Source: Clostridium sp. UBA4548 (lineage in GTDB: Bacteria; Bacillota; Clostridia; Clostridiales; Clostridiaceae). From it: 64,000 bases of DNA. The DNA lies in assembly GCF_002387895.1 (NCBI RefSeq), contig NZ_DGLI01000021.1, forward strand, positions 164,837-228,836. The letters run 5' to 3'. Both the position numbers and the translations under genes were made by a program. The notes under the pieces were generated by a model that was not told the origin of the DNA, did no database searches, and saw only the letters and a list, made by a program, of their open reading frames with translations. Shown here piece by piece: positions 9,469 through 18,046 of the stretch (its first letter is position 1; every line of letters begins with the position of its first letter).

Positions 9469-9621
9469 ACTAATGGGTTAAATTTTTTATAGACTTATCA
9501 ATATGGGTTTATATTCTTAGTTTTTTTTAATATAAAAAGTGTTATAATTAATTGAACTTTTGTGAGTTATATTTTCTATACAATGTATGTGGAGACAGTA
9601 ATTTCATTAATAAGTGTAACA

Positions 9622-9644
9622 AGAAGACTTAGATTGAGTCTTCA
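9622..9644 (+). promoter_or_regulatory. Leader hairpin just upstream of the radical SAM gene
   Basis: A 7-bp perfect stem (GAAGACT at 9623-9629, AGTCTTC at 9637-9643) lies directly before AGGAGG in the leader of the radical SAM gene. It could affect ribosome access, but the role is inferred only from position. Confidence 0.3.
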
Positions 9645-9670
9645 GGAGGATAATTAGAGGAGGATACATT

Positions 9671-10795
9671 ATGAAAATTTCAAAGAAAGATGCGTTGTTA
9701 TGGTTTGAATTTTTTTCAATGTTGCCTGAAGAAGAGGAACTGATGACAAAACAAAAAGAAATCATTTACTCTACCTTTGCGCAAATTGAGGAAGCCATTG
9801 ATCATAGAAATGATAAATTAATGTCAGAAATTAAAGGCTTAAAAACTTTGAAGAATAGAACTTATTTTGTAGGGAATGAAAGCAAATTCCCAAAGGGGTG
9901 TGGGTCTTGTCTAATGGGCACTGGCTTAAGTGCAATTAGAAAAACCAATAAATGTAACATTGAATGTAAGTTCTGTTACAATTATGGGGAACTAGATGAT
10001 ATTCCTCCAGTTGGGGAAGGTATGTGGGAAATTGGTGGTACAAAATTTTATGAGAAAGATATTGATTTACTTCTTTCTACCTACAAGAAACCTACTGGTA
10101 TTTCCTATGTTTATTTAGAGCCATTCATGGAAATCGAAAAATACTATTCCGTAATAAAGAAGTTTAAGGATGCAGGGATTCATCAACATTTATATACAAA
10201 TGGAATTTTAGCTACAGAGGAGACTTTAAAAGCATTAGGAGAAGCTGGCCTTGACGAGATACGTTTTAACTTAGGTGCTTCTAAGTGTTCAGATAAGGTT
10301 ATTGAAAACATTGGAATAGCAAAGAAATATATTAAAAACGTAGGAATTGAAACTCCAATGACTCCTGAATTTTTCGAAGTATTCTTTAAGAAAAAGCAGG
10401 CAATCTTAGATACAAATCTTGATTTTATAAATTGTGCAGAATTACATTTAAATGAGAATAACATAGACAATTACTATGGAGAAAACATGTATATCGCTAG
10501 ACACGGCTATATATCTCCAACTTGGAGTAGAGAATTAACTCTAAAGTTTATGAAAATAGCTGATGAAGAAAAATGGGATTTAGTAGTTCATGATTGTTCA
10601 AACCATACAAAGTTTGCTAGGGATTTAAACTTGAGCAGCAAAGAAGGTAAGTGGTTTGGAGCTAGTAGTTATGGCTGTGAGTTTCCAAAGATGCCATACG
10701 AGGCATTTTTACCAATACTACGTGATGACAGTTTCAAATTTTTAACTGAAGAAGAATTACCAGAGGGCTATAAACCAGGAGAACTTATTTTTTAG
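9671..10795 (+). CDS. Radical SAM protein of unknown function
   Basis: This 374-residue protein carries the radical SAM cluster motif Cys95-x3-Cys99-x2-Cys102 (CNIECKFC), so it should bind a 4Fe-4S cluster and cleave S-adenosylmethionine. Two further cysteines (Cys77 and Cys80 in GCGSC) precede it. A TIM-barrel-like region follows to about residue 300. I cannot name the substrate. Start ATG 9671 has GAGGAGG just upstream (9657-9663). The gene stands alone with its own leader and a strong terminator. It could be a modifying enzyme or an activase, but nothing nearby suggests a partner. Confidence 0.8.
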   Translation: MKISKKDALLWFEFFSMLPEEEELMTKQKEIIYSTFAQIEEAIDHRNDKLMSEIKGLKTLKNRTYFVGNESKFPKGCGSCLMGTGLSAIRKTNKCNIECKFCYNYGELDDIPPVGEGMWEIGGTKFYEKDIDLLLSTYKKPTGISYVYLEPFMEIEKYYSVIKKFKDAGIHQHLYTNGILATEETLKALGEAGLDEIRFNLGASKCSDKVIENIGIAKKYIKNVGIETPMTPEFFEVFFKKKQAILDTNLDFINCAELHLNENNIDNYYGENMYIARHGYISPTWSRELTLKFMKIADEEKWDLVVHDCSNHTKFARDLNLSSKEGKWFGASSYGCEFPKMPYEAFLPILRDDSFKFLTEEELPEGYKPGELIF

Positions 10796-10810
10796 AAAGC
10801 CTTTCATGTC

Positions 10811-10855
10811 AACCTCCAAACTGATGTTAAATAAGCCATCAGTTTGGAGGTTTTT
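10811..10855 (+). terminator. Rho-independent terminator after the radical SAM gene
   Basis: A 16-bp stem (AACCTCCAAACTGATG pairing with CATCAGTTTGGAGGTT) is followed by a T run, 15 bases after the stop codon. Confidence 0.9.
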
Positions 10856-11074
10856 CCTATATATTTCTAAATTTATTATAAAATATCCTTTCAATAATAA
10901 CTGCATATCTGAGTATCTTGAATTTCTGGGAGTGAGGTCTTTATATTTTAAAATAATAAGCTTTGCTCTTTTCCTTTTATTTTTTGTACTAATGGATTTC
11001 ATAGTATATACTATTTATAAAGCTTAATACATAATATTCCAAAATAGTTAGTTTTAAGTTAAGGGGAGAATACC

Positions 11075-11890
11075 ATGTATAAAATAGATAGTGATTTTGA
11101 AATAGTAAAAAATATATTTAGTTCAAGTAGTAAGAAGTTTGTTTTTCAGCCAATTATTGAAGGAAATACACCTGGAGAAATATACTTGAATAGCTTAATA
11201 AGTCCTGAGTTATATGTAATTTTTGATAAAGGAAATTTTGTAATATATGTTGGCGGTGATACTACTGCGCATGAAGAATATACTCGGTGCATCGAATACA
11301 TTAAAGAGTATATATTAACTGAAGACTTGAAAAAAGAATTCTATGACTATATTAAAATTTCCTATACATCGGACTTATGGAAAAGTGCATTACTAGATGT
11401 ATTTTATGATTTGAAGGTTCGCCAAGATAGAAGAGCTTTGTATAAATGTGATATATCAAATATTCATTATAAAACTCCAGACAGTTTCTCATATGAAATT
11501 AAGCCTATTAATGAAGAAGTGCTTAAGGATAGTAGCTTAGAGAATTTTGAATTACTAAAAGAAGAGGTATTGGGAATGTGGGGGAGTATTGAGGGGTTTA
11601 TTAAAAATGGGTTTGGATATTGTGCTGCTCATGGTAGAAAATTAATATCATGGTGTACTGCTGAACTTGTAAGTAGAAATTACTGTGGAATAGGCATTGA
11701 GACTATTGAAACAGAACAAAGGAAAGGTGTTGGAGCAGTTCTTGCTGCAAACTTTCTTAAGGAATGTGCTACAAGAAATCTAGAACCCTATTGGGATAGT
11801 TGGACCAGGAATTTAGGTTCCGTTAAAATAGCCGAGAAGGTTGGATTTTATAAAGTTGAAGAATATGATGTGCTTATAGTTGAATTTTAG
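11075..11890 (+). CDS. GNAT family N-acetyltransferase
   Basis: This 271-residue protein resembles the clostridial GNAT acetyltransferases of the PF12746 type. The acetyl-CoA-binding half is C-terminal: near residues 208-235 there is EQRKGVGAVLAANF, matching the Q/RxxGxG/A loop, followed by an alpha helix and a beta bulge. The N-terminal half (residues 1-140) is family-specific and has no motif I recognise. The start ATG 11075 has AAGGGGAG upstream. It is monocistronic with a terminator 30 bases downstream. The substrate is unknown. Confidence 0.8.
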   Translation: MYKIDSDFEIVKNIFSSSSKKFVFQPIIEGNTPGEIYLNSLISPELYVIFDKGNFVIYVGGDTTAHEEYTRCIEYIKEYILTEDLKKEFYDYIKISYTSDLWKSALLDVFYDLKVRQDRRALYKCDISNIHYKTPDSFSYEIKPINEEVLKDSSLENFELLKEEVLGMWGSIEGFIKNGFGYCAAHGRKLISWCTAELVSRNYCGIGIETIETEQRKGVGAVLAANFLKECATRNLEPYWDSWTRNLGSVKIAEKVGFYKVEEYDVLIVEF

Positions 11891-12359
11891 ATAGTACAAT
11901 ACAAAGTATTATTGGAAAGCCAAGGTTTATATACTCATATAAATCTTGTTTCTTTTTATTGATAACCCCGTTGAGAGACTTGGAAGAAGTGCTATAAAAT
12001 TATTTTTAAACATAATTTATCCATCCTCAATTAACAGTATAATACAATCAAATTTGCAAAGTTCCGAAATTGTTTCAAATAATCCTTGTGGATTCAGTGA
12101 AATATAATTCCTTTACACTATATAACAGTTATGTTAAATTTGTTCTATGGGTAGCATCGGAAGAGCTGCACCAGACTTTGAGTTTAAATATTTTAGGTAT
12201 ATATTTCATTTCAGGTATCATCATAACTTTAACGACACTTTGGAAGTGTAATTTTCCCATACTCATTAGTGATTAAACAAGTTTAAGGTGGAAATAAAAT
12301 CTCCTTCCAAAATTGTTGAATAAAATGAACTTCGTCATTATTTAAAAGAGGTGATATCT
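11891..12359 (+). other. Long intergenic region before the pantothenate operon
   Basis: About 470 bases with no convincing gene. It holds the terminator at 11921-11957 and, at its end, a near-perfect ribosome binding site (12344-12355). A 68-codon frame at 12070-12276 lacks a ribosome binding site and is not called. I see no recognisable riboswitch. The stretch near 12313-12345 resembles one at 24409-24445. Confidence 0.5.
11921..11957 (+). terminator. Terminator after the GNAT gene
   Basis: A stem of AAGGTTTATAT and ATATAAATCTT with a four-base loop is followed by a T-rich tract. Confidence 0.7.
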
Positions 12360-12362
12360 ATT
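12344..12362 (+). promoter_or_regulatory. Strong ribosome binding site positioned on an AUU codon
   Basis: AAAAGAGGTGAT matches the 16S rRNA tail at nearly every base. Eight bases after GAGG comes ATT (12360-12362), not ATG, GTG or TTG. The only conventional in-frame start, GTG 12351, lies inside the binding site. This decides the start of the DUF2520 gene. Confidence 0.6.
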
Positions 12363-13202
12363 AGAATTGGTTTTATTGGTGCTGGAAAGGTTGGTTTTTC
12401 CCTGGGCAAGTATTTTGCTGAGAAGGGATTAGAGGTTTCTGGATATTACAGTAAAAATCCGGATTCTTCAAAGGAAGCTTCAGTATTTGTAGGTACGAGG
12501 CATTTCTTAAATATAGGTGATTTAATAAATCATAGTGATATTTTATTTATAACTACACCTGACGATGAAATATATAACATTTGGTTAAAAATTAAAGAAT
12601 TTAATATTCGGGGGAAGGCTATTTGTCATACCAGCGGTTCCCTTTCTTCAAACATTTTTTCTCATATTGAAAAGTCTGATGCATATGCTTATTCCATTCA
12701 TCCCATATTTCCCGTTTCACATAAATATGAAAGTTATAAGTCTCTTAAGGAGGCTTGGTTCACAATTGAAGGTCATGAAAAATATATGAAGGAGCTTATA
12801 GGGATTTTTAAGTCTTTAGGAAACAATATCCTCCCTATAAAAACTCAGGACAAAGCTCTTTATCACTTAGCTTCTGTAACAGTAAGCAATATTTTTTGCG
12901 GGCTTATTAGTAGAGCCAGTGGATATTTAAAGGAGTACGGCTTTGAGGAAAAAGAGGCAATTGAGGCCTTATATCCTCTCATAAACTACAACATAAACAA
13001 TATACGTAGTTTAGGTTTAACTGAAGCCTTAACAGGTCCTGTGGAAAGAGGAGACCTTAATACTATTAAAAACCACGTCAACTCAATGCCTGCAGAGCAC
13101 GTAGGTACCTATAAGGATTTATCAAAGGAAATATTGAGCCTAGCTAAAGAAAAGAATCCAAACAGGGATTATGGTAAATTAGATGAATATTTGGGGGAAT
13201 AG
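12360..13202 (+). CDS. Rossmann-like/DUF2520 protein, probable PanG-type ketopantoate reductase
   Basis: This protein of about 280 residues has an N-terminal NAD(P)-binding fold opening with IGFIGAGKVG and a C-terminal DUF2520 helical domain. DUF2520 proteins include PanG, an alternative ketopantoate reductase described in Francisella, which turns ketopantoate into pantoate. Its place just before panB, panC and panD (six bases before panB) makes this role likely, since no panE is in the window. The start is unusual. The conventional choice is GTG 12351, but that is inside the ribosome binding site, and the codon at the right spacing is ATT 12360. Either gives a protein with an intact Rossmann motif. 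Confidence 0.8.
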   Translation: MRIGFIGAGKVGFSLGKYFAEKGLEVSGYYSKNPDSSKEASVFVGTRHFLNIGDLINHSDILFITTPDDEIYNIWLKIKEFNIRGKAICHTSGSLSSNIFSHIEKSDAYAYSIHPIFPVSHKYESYKSLKEAWFTIEGHEKYMKELIGIFKSLGNNILPIKTQDKALYHLASVTVSNIFCGLISRASGYLKEYGFEEKEAIEALYPLINYNINNIRSLGLTEALTGPVERGDLNTIKNHVNSMPAEHVGTYKDLSKEILSLAKEKNPNRDYGKLDEYLGE

Positions 13203-13207
13203 TTGAT

Positions 13208-14035
13208 ATGAAAAATACAGTGATGACTTTTAAAGAAGCAAAAACTAAAGGTGAAAAACTCACAATGCTTACAGCCTATGATTACTCAATGGCTAAGCTT
13301 ATAGATGAATCAGAGGTAAATGGTATTCTCGTTGGTGATTCACTTGGAATGGTATGCCTTGGATATGAGGATACCTTAAGTGTTACTATGGAGGATATGA
13401 TTCATCATACCAAGGCAGTAGCAAGAGGGGCAAAAAATGCTCTTATTGTTGGAGATATGCCCTTTATGTCTTACCAAACCTCTATTTATGATGCAGTGTG
13501 TAATGCAGGAAGACTTATAAAAGAAGGAAATGCAAATGCTGTTAAACTAGAAGGTGGGGCAGCTGTAGCTGAGCAGGTAAGTGCAATAGTTAAAGCTTCA
13601 ATACCTGTAATGGGACATTTGGGTCTAACCCCTCAATCAGTGAATGCCTTTGGAGGTTTTAAGGTTCAAGGGAAAAGTGAGGATGCTGCTAGAAAACTTA
13701 TTGAAGAGGCGCAGATATTAGAAGAGGCAGGGGCCTTTGCTATAGTATTAGAATGTGTTCCTGCTAAGCTTGCAGAACTTATTACAAGAAGAGTAAGCAT
13801 ACCCACAATAGGAATAGGAGCCGGAAAAGGTTGCGATGGTCAAATCCTTGTATATCAGGATATGCTTGGCATGTTTTCAGGCTTTAAGCCTAAATTTGTT
13901 AAGCAGTTCTCTGATGTAGGATATCATATGAGAGAAGCTTTTAAACAATATATTGAAGAAGTAAAAGCTGGGTCCTTTCCCGCAAAGGAGCATGAATTTA
14001 AAATAGATGAAGAAGTATTAGAAAAACTATATTAG
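13208..14035 (+). CDS. panB: 3-methyl-2-oxobutanoate hydroxymethyltransferase
   Basis: PanB makes ketopantoate from 2-oxoisovalerate and methylene-tetrahydrofolate, the first committed step of pantothenate synthesis in the cytosol. The 275-residue length is normal. Family blocks are visible: LTAYDYSMAKL (residues 20-30), GDSLGMVCLG, KLEGG, GHLGLTPQ and IPTIGIGAGKGCDGQ. It follows the DUF2520 gene by six bases and precedes panC by 16, in one operon. Confidence 0.96.
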   Translation: MKNTVMTFKEAKTKGEKLTMLTAYDYSMAKLIDESEVNGILVGDSLGMVCLGYEDTLSVTMEDMIHHTKAVARGAKNALIVGDMPFMSYQTSIYDAVCNAGRLIKEGNANAVKLEGGAAVAEQVSAIVKASIPVMGHLGLTPQSVNAFGGFKVQGKSEDAARKLIEEAQILEEAGAFAIVLECVPAKLAELITRRVSIPTIGIGAGKGCDGQILVYQDMLGMFSGFKPKFVKQFSDVGYHMREAFKQYIEEVKAGSFPAKEHEFKIDEEVLEKLY

Positions 14036-14051
14036 TAAAGGGGATAAAACC

Positions 14052-14897
14052 ATGAAGATAGTTCATAGTGTAAAAGAGGTTAGAGATATAGTTAAACAGT
14101 GGAGAAAACAAGGTCTTTCAGTAGGATTTGTTCCTACTATGGGGTATTTGCATGAAGGTCACGGTTCCTTGGTAGAAATGGCAAGTAAAGAAAATCACAA
14201 GGTAGTAGTAAGTATATTTGTAAATCCTATTCAATTTGGTCCAAAAGAAGACTTTTCAAGTTATCCAAGAGACCTAGAAAGAGATGGAAAAATTGTTGAA
14301 GCTGCTGGTGGAGATTTAATTTTTAATCCTTCTAATGAAGAAATGTATTTAGGGGATTTTTCAACCTATGTAGATATGAATGGAATAACTGAAGGGTTAT
14401 GTGGCGCTAAAAGGCCAGGTCATTTTAGAGGAGTTTGCACCGTTGTAACAAAGTTGTTTAATATTGTATTGCCTGATAAAGCTTACTTTGGGGAAAAGGA
14501 TGCACAGCAACTGGCTGTAATAAAGAGAGTGGTAAGAGACTTAGATATACCAGTAGAAATAGTGCCATGTCCTATAGTTAGAGAAATTGATGGCCTTGCT
14601 ATGAGCTCAAGGAACACATATCTAAATACAGAAGAGAGAAAAGCAGCTCTTGTATTAAGTAAAAGCTTAAATAGTGCTAAAGAGGCTCTTTATAAAGGTG
14701 AGAGAAGTGGAGAAAAGATAAAAGCAATAATTATCGAAAGCCTTAGCACGGAACCTTTAGCAAGGATTGATTATGTTAATGTAGTTGATAGTTTATCTCT
14801 TGCGGAAGTAGCAACAATTGATAAAAGTGTGTTAGTAGCTATAGCTGTGTTTATAGGTAAAACTAGATTGATTGACAATTTTATCTTTGAAGTGTAA
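14052..14897 (+). CDS. panC: Pantothenate synthetase (pantoate--beta-alanine ligase)
   Basis: PanC joins pantoate and beta-alanine using ATP. The 281-residue protein shows the nucleotide-binding motifs PTMGYLHEGH (HxGH) near residues 28-37, then SIFVNPIQFGP, YFGEKDAQQ and SSRNTYL. AAGGGG at 14037-14042 precedes the ATG. It lies between panB and panD, 12 bases before panD. Confidence 0.97.
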   Translation: MKIVHSVKEVRDIVKQWRKQGLSVGFVPTMGYLHEGHGSLVEMASKENHKVVVSIFVNPIQFGPKEDFSSYPRDLERDGKIVEAAGGDLIFNPSNEEMYLGDFSTYVDMNGITEGLCGAKRPGHFRGVCTVVTKLFNIVLPDKAYFGEKDAQQLAVIKRVVRDLDIPVEIVPCPIVREIDGLAMSSRNTYLNTEERKAALVLSKSLNSAKEALYKGERSGEKIKAIIIESLSTEPLARIDYVNVVDSLSLAEVATIDKSVLVAIAVFIGKTRLIDNFIFEV

Positions 14898-14909
14898 GGT
14901 AGATACATC

Positions 14910-15293
14910 ATGATAATTAATATGTTGAAATCAAAGATTCATAGAGCAACAGTTACTCAGGCAGAATTAAATTATGTAGGAAGCATAACCATAGATAAAG
15001 ATTTAATGGATGCAGCAGGAATTTTAGAATACGAGCAGGTCGCAATAGCAGACATAGATAATGGTGAAAGATTTGAGACTTATGTTATTGCAGGGGAAGC
15101 TGGAAGTGGAGTTATTTGCCTAAATGGGGCTGCAGCAAGATGCGTTCAAAAGGGAGATAAGATTATTATAATGTGTTACTGTGGGCTTCATAATGAGGAA
15201 GCAAAAACTCATAAACCTAAGGTTGTATTTGTTGATGAAAACAATGCAATATCTAAGGTAGGTAGTTACGAGAAACACGGGGAGATTTTATAG
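14910..15293 (+). CDS. panD: Aspartate 1-decarboxylase proenzyme
   Basis: PanD makes beta-alanine from aspartate and self-cleaves to form a pyruvoyl group. The cleavage site Gly24-Ser25 (VGSITID) falls at exactly the canonical position if the ATG at 14910 is used, which supports that start over ATG 14922. Length 127 matches the family. AAGGTAG at 14896-14902 is the likely ribosome binding site. It is the last gene of the pantothenate operon. Confidence 0.96.
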   Translation: MIINMLKSKIHRATVTQAELNYVGSITIDKDLMDAAGILEYEQVAIADIDNGERFETYVIAGEAGSGVICLNGAAARCVQKGDKIIIMCYCGLHNEEAKTHKPKVVFVDENNAISKVGSYEKHGEIL

Positions 15294-15316
15294 GAAAAGT
15301 AATAACCCTTTGATAA

Positions 15317-15383
15317 GGTATTTCAAAAATAAATAAGTCAGTATGCTTGTCTATTTTGACTTGTTATTTACTCTCAAATGCCT
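15317..15383. repeat. Dispersed inverted-repeat element, copy A
   Basis: A roughly 67-base imperfect palindrome lies just after panD. Its arms include AATAAATAAGTCA and TGACTTGTTATTTA, with GTATGCTTGTCTATTT between, and it ends in AAATGCC. Related copies are at 33813-33868 and 60656-60816, with a fragment at 22111-22133. Confidence 0.7.
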
Positions 15384-15505
15384 AAGGTAATAATTACAAG
15401 TGCAGGAGAAGGTTTATCCTAACCTAAATCTATAGTATAATATTTAAGGACAAGCTTTCGATTAATTAATTTATACTATAACAATTGGGTGAGGTATATA
15501 AACAT

Positions 15506-16351
15506 ATGACAATAGAATTAGAGAAATATTATAATAAGTTCTGTGAAGATAAAAGGTTAACAAGAAAATATGCACAAGTAGAGTTCTTAACTTCAATGAA
15601 ATATATTCATCAGTATCTAGAAAATTATGACAACCCAAAAGTCTTAGATGTTGGGGCAGGTACAGGAAGGTATTCTGTACAATTAGCCAATGAAGGCTAC
15701 GATGTTACAGCCATTGAACTTGTGAAGCATAATCTAGGAATTTTAAAATCAAAGGGAAGTGCAGTGAAAGCAATGCAAGGAACTGCCCTAGATTTATCAA
15801 GATTTGAGGAAAATTCTTTTAATATTACCTTAGTGTTTGGACCTATGTATCATTTGTACAAATTTGAGGACAAGGTGAAAGCTCTAGAAGAGGCTAAAAG
15901 AGTAACAAAGGTTGGTGGGATTATCTTAGTAGCTTATTGCATGAATGAATACAGCGTGTTAACTTATGGATTTAAGGAAAATAATATCCGTACATCTATT
16001 GAAAAAGGCAAACTAAGCAAAGATTTTCATGTTATATCAGAGCCAGAAGACTTATATGATTATGTAAGAATTGAAGATATTAATAAGATTAATGAAGAAG
16101 CTGAAATAGAAAGGTTAAAAATAATTGCAGTAGATGGACCAGCTAATTATATGCGCCCTATCATAAATGATATGGATGAAGAAACCTTTAAGCTTTTCCT
16201 TGAATACCATTTCTCCACTTGTGAAAGACCAGATTTATTAGGGGCTAGTGCTCACACTTTAGATATTTTGATAAAGAAAGAGGACAAAAGAGAAAAGGAA
16301 GAAACTTCATCTTTTGAAAGCTCAATTATAAATAAAAGTATTAATGATTAG
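15506..16351 (+). CDS. Class I SAM-dependent methyltransferase
   Basis: This 281-residue protein has the S-adenosylmethionine-binding fold: motif I VLDVGAGTGRYS about residues 44-55, the acidic strand-2 end TAIEL about 68-72, and the NITLVFGPMYHL region about 107-118. The C-terminal third is family-specific. The substrate is unknown. I use ATG 15506, ten bases after GAGGT, rather than TTG 15485, which precedes that site. It stands alone between copy A of the repeat and its own terminator. Confidence 0.8.
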   Translation: MTIELEKYYNKFCEDKRLTRKYAQVEFLTSMKYIHQYLENYDNPKVLDVGAGTGRYSVQLANEGYDVTAIELVKHNLGILKSKGSAVKAMQGTALDLSRFEENSFNITLVFGPMYHLYKFEDKVKALEEAKRVTKVGGIILVAYCMNEYSVLTYGFKENNIRTSIEKGKLSKDFHVISEPEDLYDYVRIEDINKINEEAEIERLKIIAVDGPANYMRPIINDMDEETFKLFLEYHFSTCERPDLLGASAHTLDILIKKEDKREKEETSSFESSIINKSIND

Positions 16352-16375
16352 TAGGCTGTGATTGCCAGAGTTATA

Positions 16376-16416
16376 AAGCCCAGGAAAATCTAACTTTTAG
16401 ATTTTTCTGGGCTTTT
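16376..16416 (+). terminator. Terminator after the methyltransferase gene
   Basis: A long stem, AGCCCAGGAAAATCTA pairing with TAGATTTTTCTGGGCT, is followed by T residues. The stem closely resembles the one at 20203-20243. Confidence 0.9.
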
Positions 16417-16525
16417 AAGTTATTTGTTCATTGAAATTAATATATCCATTGCATTCATCAATACTTTGCATATATGATTATAAGAGCGGTATTAGTAAAC
16501 AAAACTTATTTTGGGGGAATGTATA

Positions 16526-17794
16526 ATGAAAATGGGAACGATTAAGAAGGGGAAAAAGGAAGTTACACTTTATTTTTTAATATTGGCGTTAACGGCTCTT
16601 GGCCTTGGACTTAGTGATGGGGTTTTTTCAAATTACTTTAAGGAAGCTTATAATGTAAATGCTTTTCAAAGAGGACTAATTGAATTTCCTAGAGAATTAC
16701 CTGGAATAATTTCAATTGTAGTAATTTCATTACTGTCATTTTTAGGGGATGTGCGTATTGCAATCATTGCACAGCTGTTAAGTGCTATAGGACTTTTATT
16801 TTTGGGATTTTTAACTCCCCCTTTTGCAGTAATGTGTATATTTCTTTTCATCAATTCTATGGGGATGCATTTATTTTTCCCCTTATCTGATGGCATAGGA
16901 ATGTCTCTTATAAAGGATGAAGAAGTAGGAAAGAGAATGGGTCGCTACAAGGGAGTTAGCACAGCTTTTAGTATGCTTGCTAGTGTTGCGGTATTTGTTG
17001 GGTTTAGGACTGGATTCTTTAGTTTAACAGCACCTGTAAAGATTATATTTCTTATTGCAGCAGTGATTTTTGTAGTAGTCTTTATATTGCTTCTTTATAT
17101 GAACAAAATTGTAAAGGTTCCAATTAAGGAAGAAAGAAAACTAAAGTTTATATTTCGTAAGGAGTACAAATATTATTATATTTTAGCAATAATGACAGGA
17201 GTGCAAAAGCAGATAATGGCAGTTTATGGCCCTTGGGTACTTATTGATCTTTTAAGTAAGAAGGCTGATACTATTGCAATTTTGGGTATAATAGGATCCT
17301 TTATAGGTATATTTTTTATTCCTGCACTGGGGAGATGGCTTGACAGATATGGTATAAGAAAGATGCTTTATGTTGATGCCATATCCTTTATAGTGGTATA
17401 TGTTGCCTATGGATTTTTAGCATCGGGATTTTCAACAGGAGTTCTTAGTAAGGTAGGTATACCTGTTATTTTAACCTTTGTATTAATTATACTTGATCGT
17501 ATGTCTATGCAGATGAGTATGATAAAAACAATTTATCTTCGCTCTATAGCAGTGGACGAATCTGAAATTACGCCTACTTTGTCTTTTGGTATGAGTATGG
17601 ATCATATTGTATCAATAATATGTGCATATATAGGAGGAATTATTTGGACTGCCTTTGGGCCTCAGTATATATTCTTTTTTGCAGCTGTAGCTTCTCTAGT
17701 TAACCTTGCTGTGGCAAAGGTAGCAGTAATAAACGAAGAAACAGGAGCAAAAATAGAAGTGAAAGTACAATCAGCCAATAGAAATTTAAGTTAG
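16526..17794 (+). CDS. MFS transporter
   Basis: This 422-residue protein has about twelve hydrophobic segments and fits the major facilitator superfamily. The substrate is not clear from sequence. A charged linker between the two halves (about residues 198-212, KVPIKEERKLKF) and the GRWLDRYGIRK loop in the second half are typical MFS features. The start is ATG 16526, seven bases after GGGGGA; the in-frame TTG at 16511 lies before that site. It is monocistronic with a terminator at 17866-17902. Confidence 0.8.
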   Translation: MKMGTIKKGKKEVTLYFLILALTALGLGLSDGVFSNYFKEAYNVNAFQRGLIEFPRELPGIISIVVISLLSFLGDVRIAIIAQLLSAIGLLFLGFLTPPFAVMCIFLFINSMGMHLFFPLSDGIGMSLIKDEEVGKRMGRYKGVSTAFSMLASVAVFVGFRTGFFSLTAPVKIIFLIAAVIFVVVFILLLYMNKIVKVPIKEERKLKFIFRKEYKYYYILAIMTGVQKQIMAVYGPWVLIDLLSKKADTIAILGIIGSFIGIFFIPALGRWLDRYGIRKMLYVDAISFIVVYVAYGFLASGFSTGVLSKVGIPVILTFVLIILDRMSMQMSMIKTIYLRSIAVDESEITPTLSFGMSMDHIVSIICAYIGGIIWTAFGPQYIFFFAAVASLVNLAVAKVAVINEETGAKIEVKVQSANRNLS

Positions 17795-17865
17795 CAATTT
17801 TATAAAGGTGAATACAGATAGAGTTAAAAGAAGTTTTGTTGAAATGGAACAACATATTAATATTG

Positions 17866-17902
17866 AGATGATTTCTTATTAAAAGGAAGTCATCTTTTTT
17901 TA
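17866..17902 (+). terminator. Terminator after the MFS gene
   Basis: AGATGATTTCTT pairs with AGGAAGTCATCT and is followed by seven T residues. Confidence 0.85.
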
Positions 17903-17937
17903 ATTAACCTTATATAGCAAAAATCAATAAAAACTTA

Positions 17938-17966
17938 TTGATAAACGATAAATGGTGTGATATTCT
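17938..17966 (+). promoter_or_regulatory. Predicted sigma-A promoter for the DUF2975 gene
   Basis: TTGATA (17938-17943), a 17-base spacer and TATTCT (17961-17966) lie about 80 bases before the start of the DUF2975 gene. Confidence 0.5.
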
Positions 17967-18046
17967 ATATATAAATTAAAAGAAAAAGATTAATAGTAAT
18001 ACGAGATGCCACTTTATAATTATTAATCAAAAAAGAGGTGCTTTTT

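Noticed and set aside
10757..11002. 81-codon minus-strand frame over the same terminator
   Set aside because: It reads through the terminator stem and the 3' end of a real gene, with no start signals.
10806..11027. 73-codon plus-strand frame after the radical SAM gene
   Set aside because: It begins inside the terminator stem, has no ribosome binding site and encodes low-complexity hydrophobic sequence.
12070..12276. 68-codon frame upstream of the pantothenate operon
   Set aside because: TTG start without a ribosome binding site and no recognisable protein features; likely non-coding.
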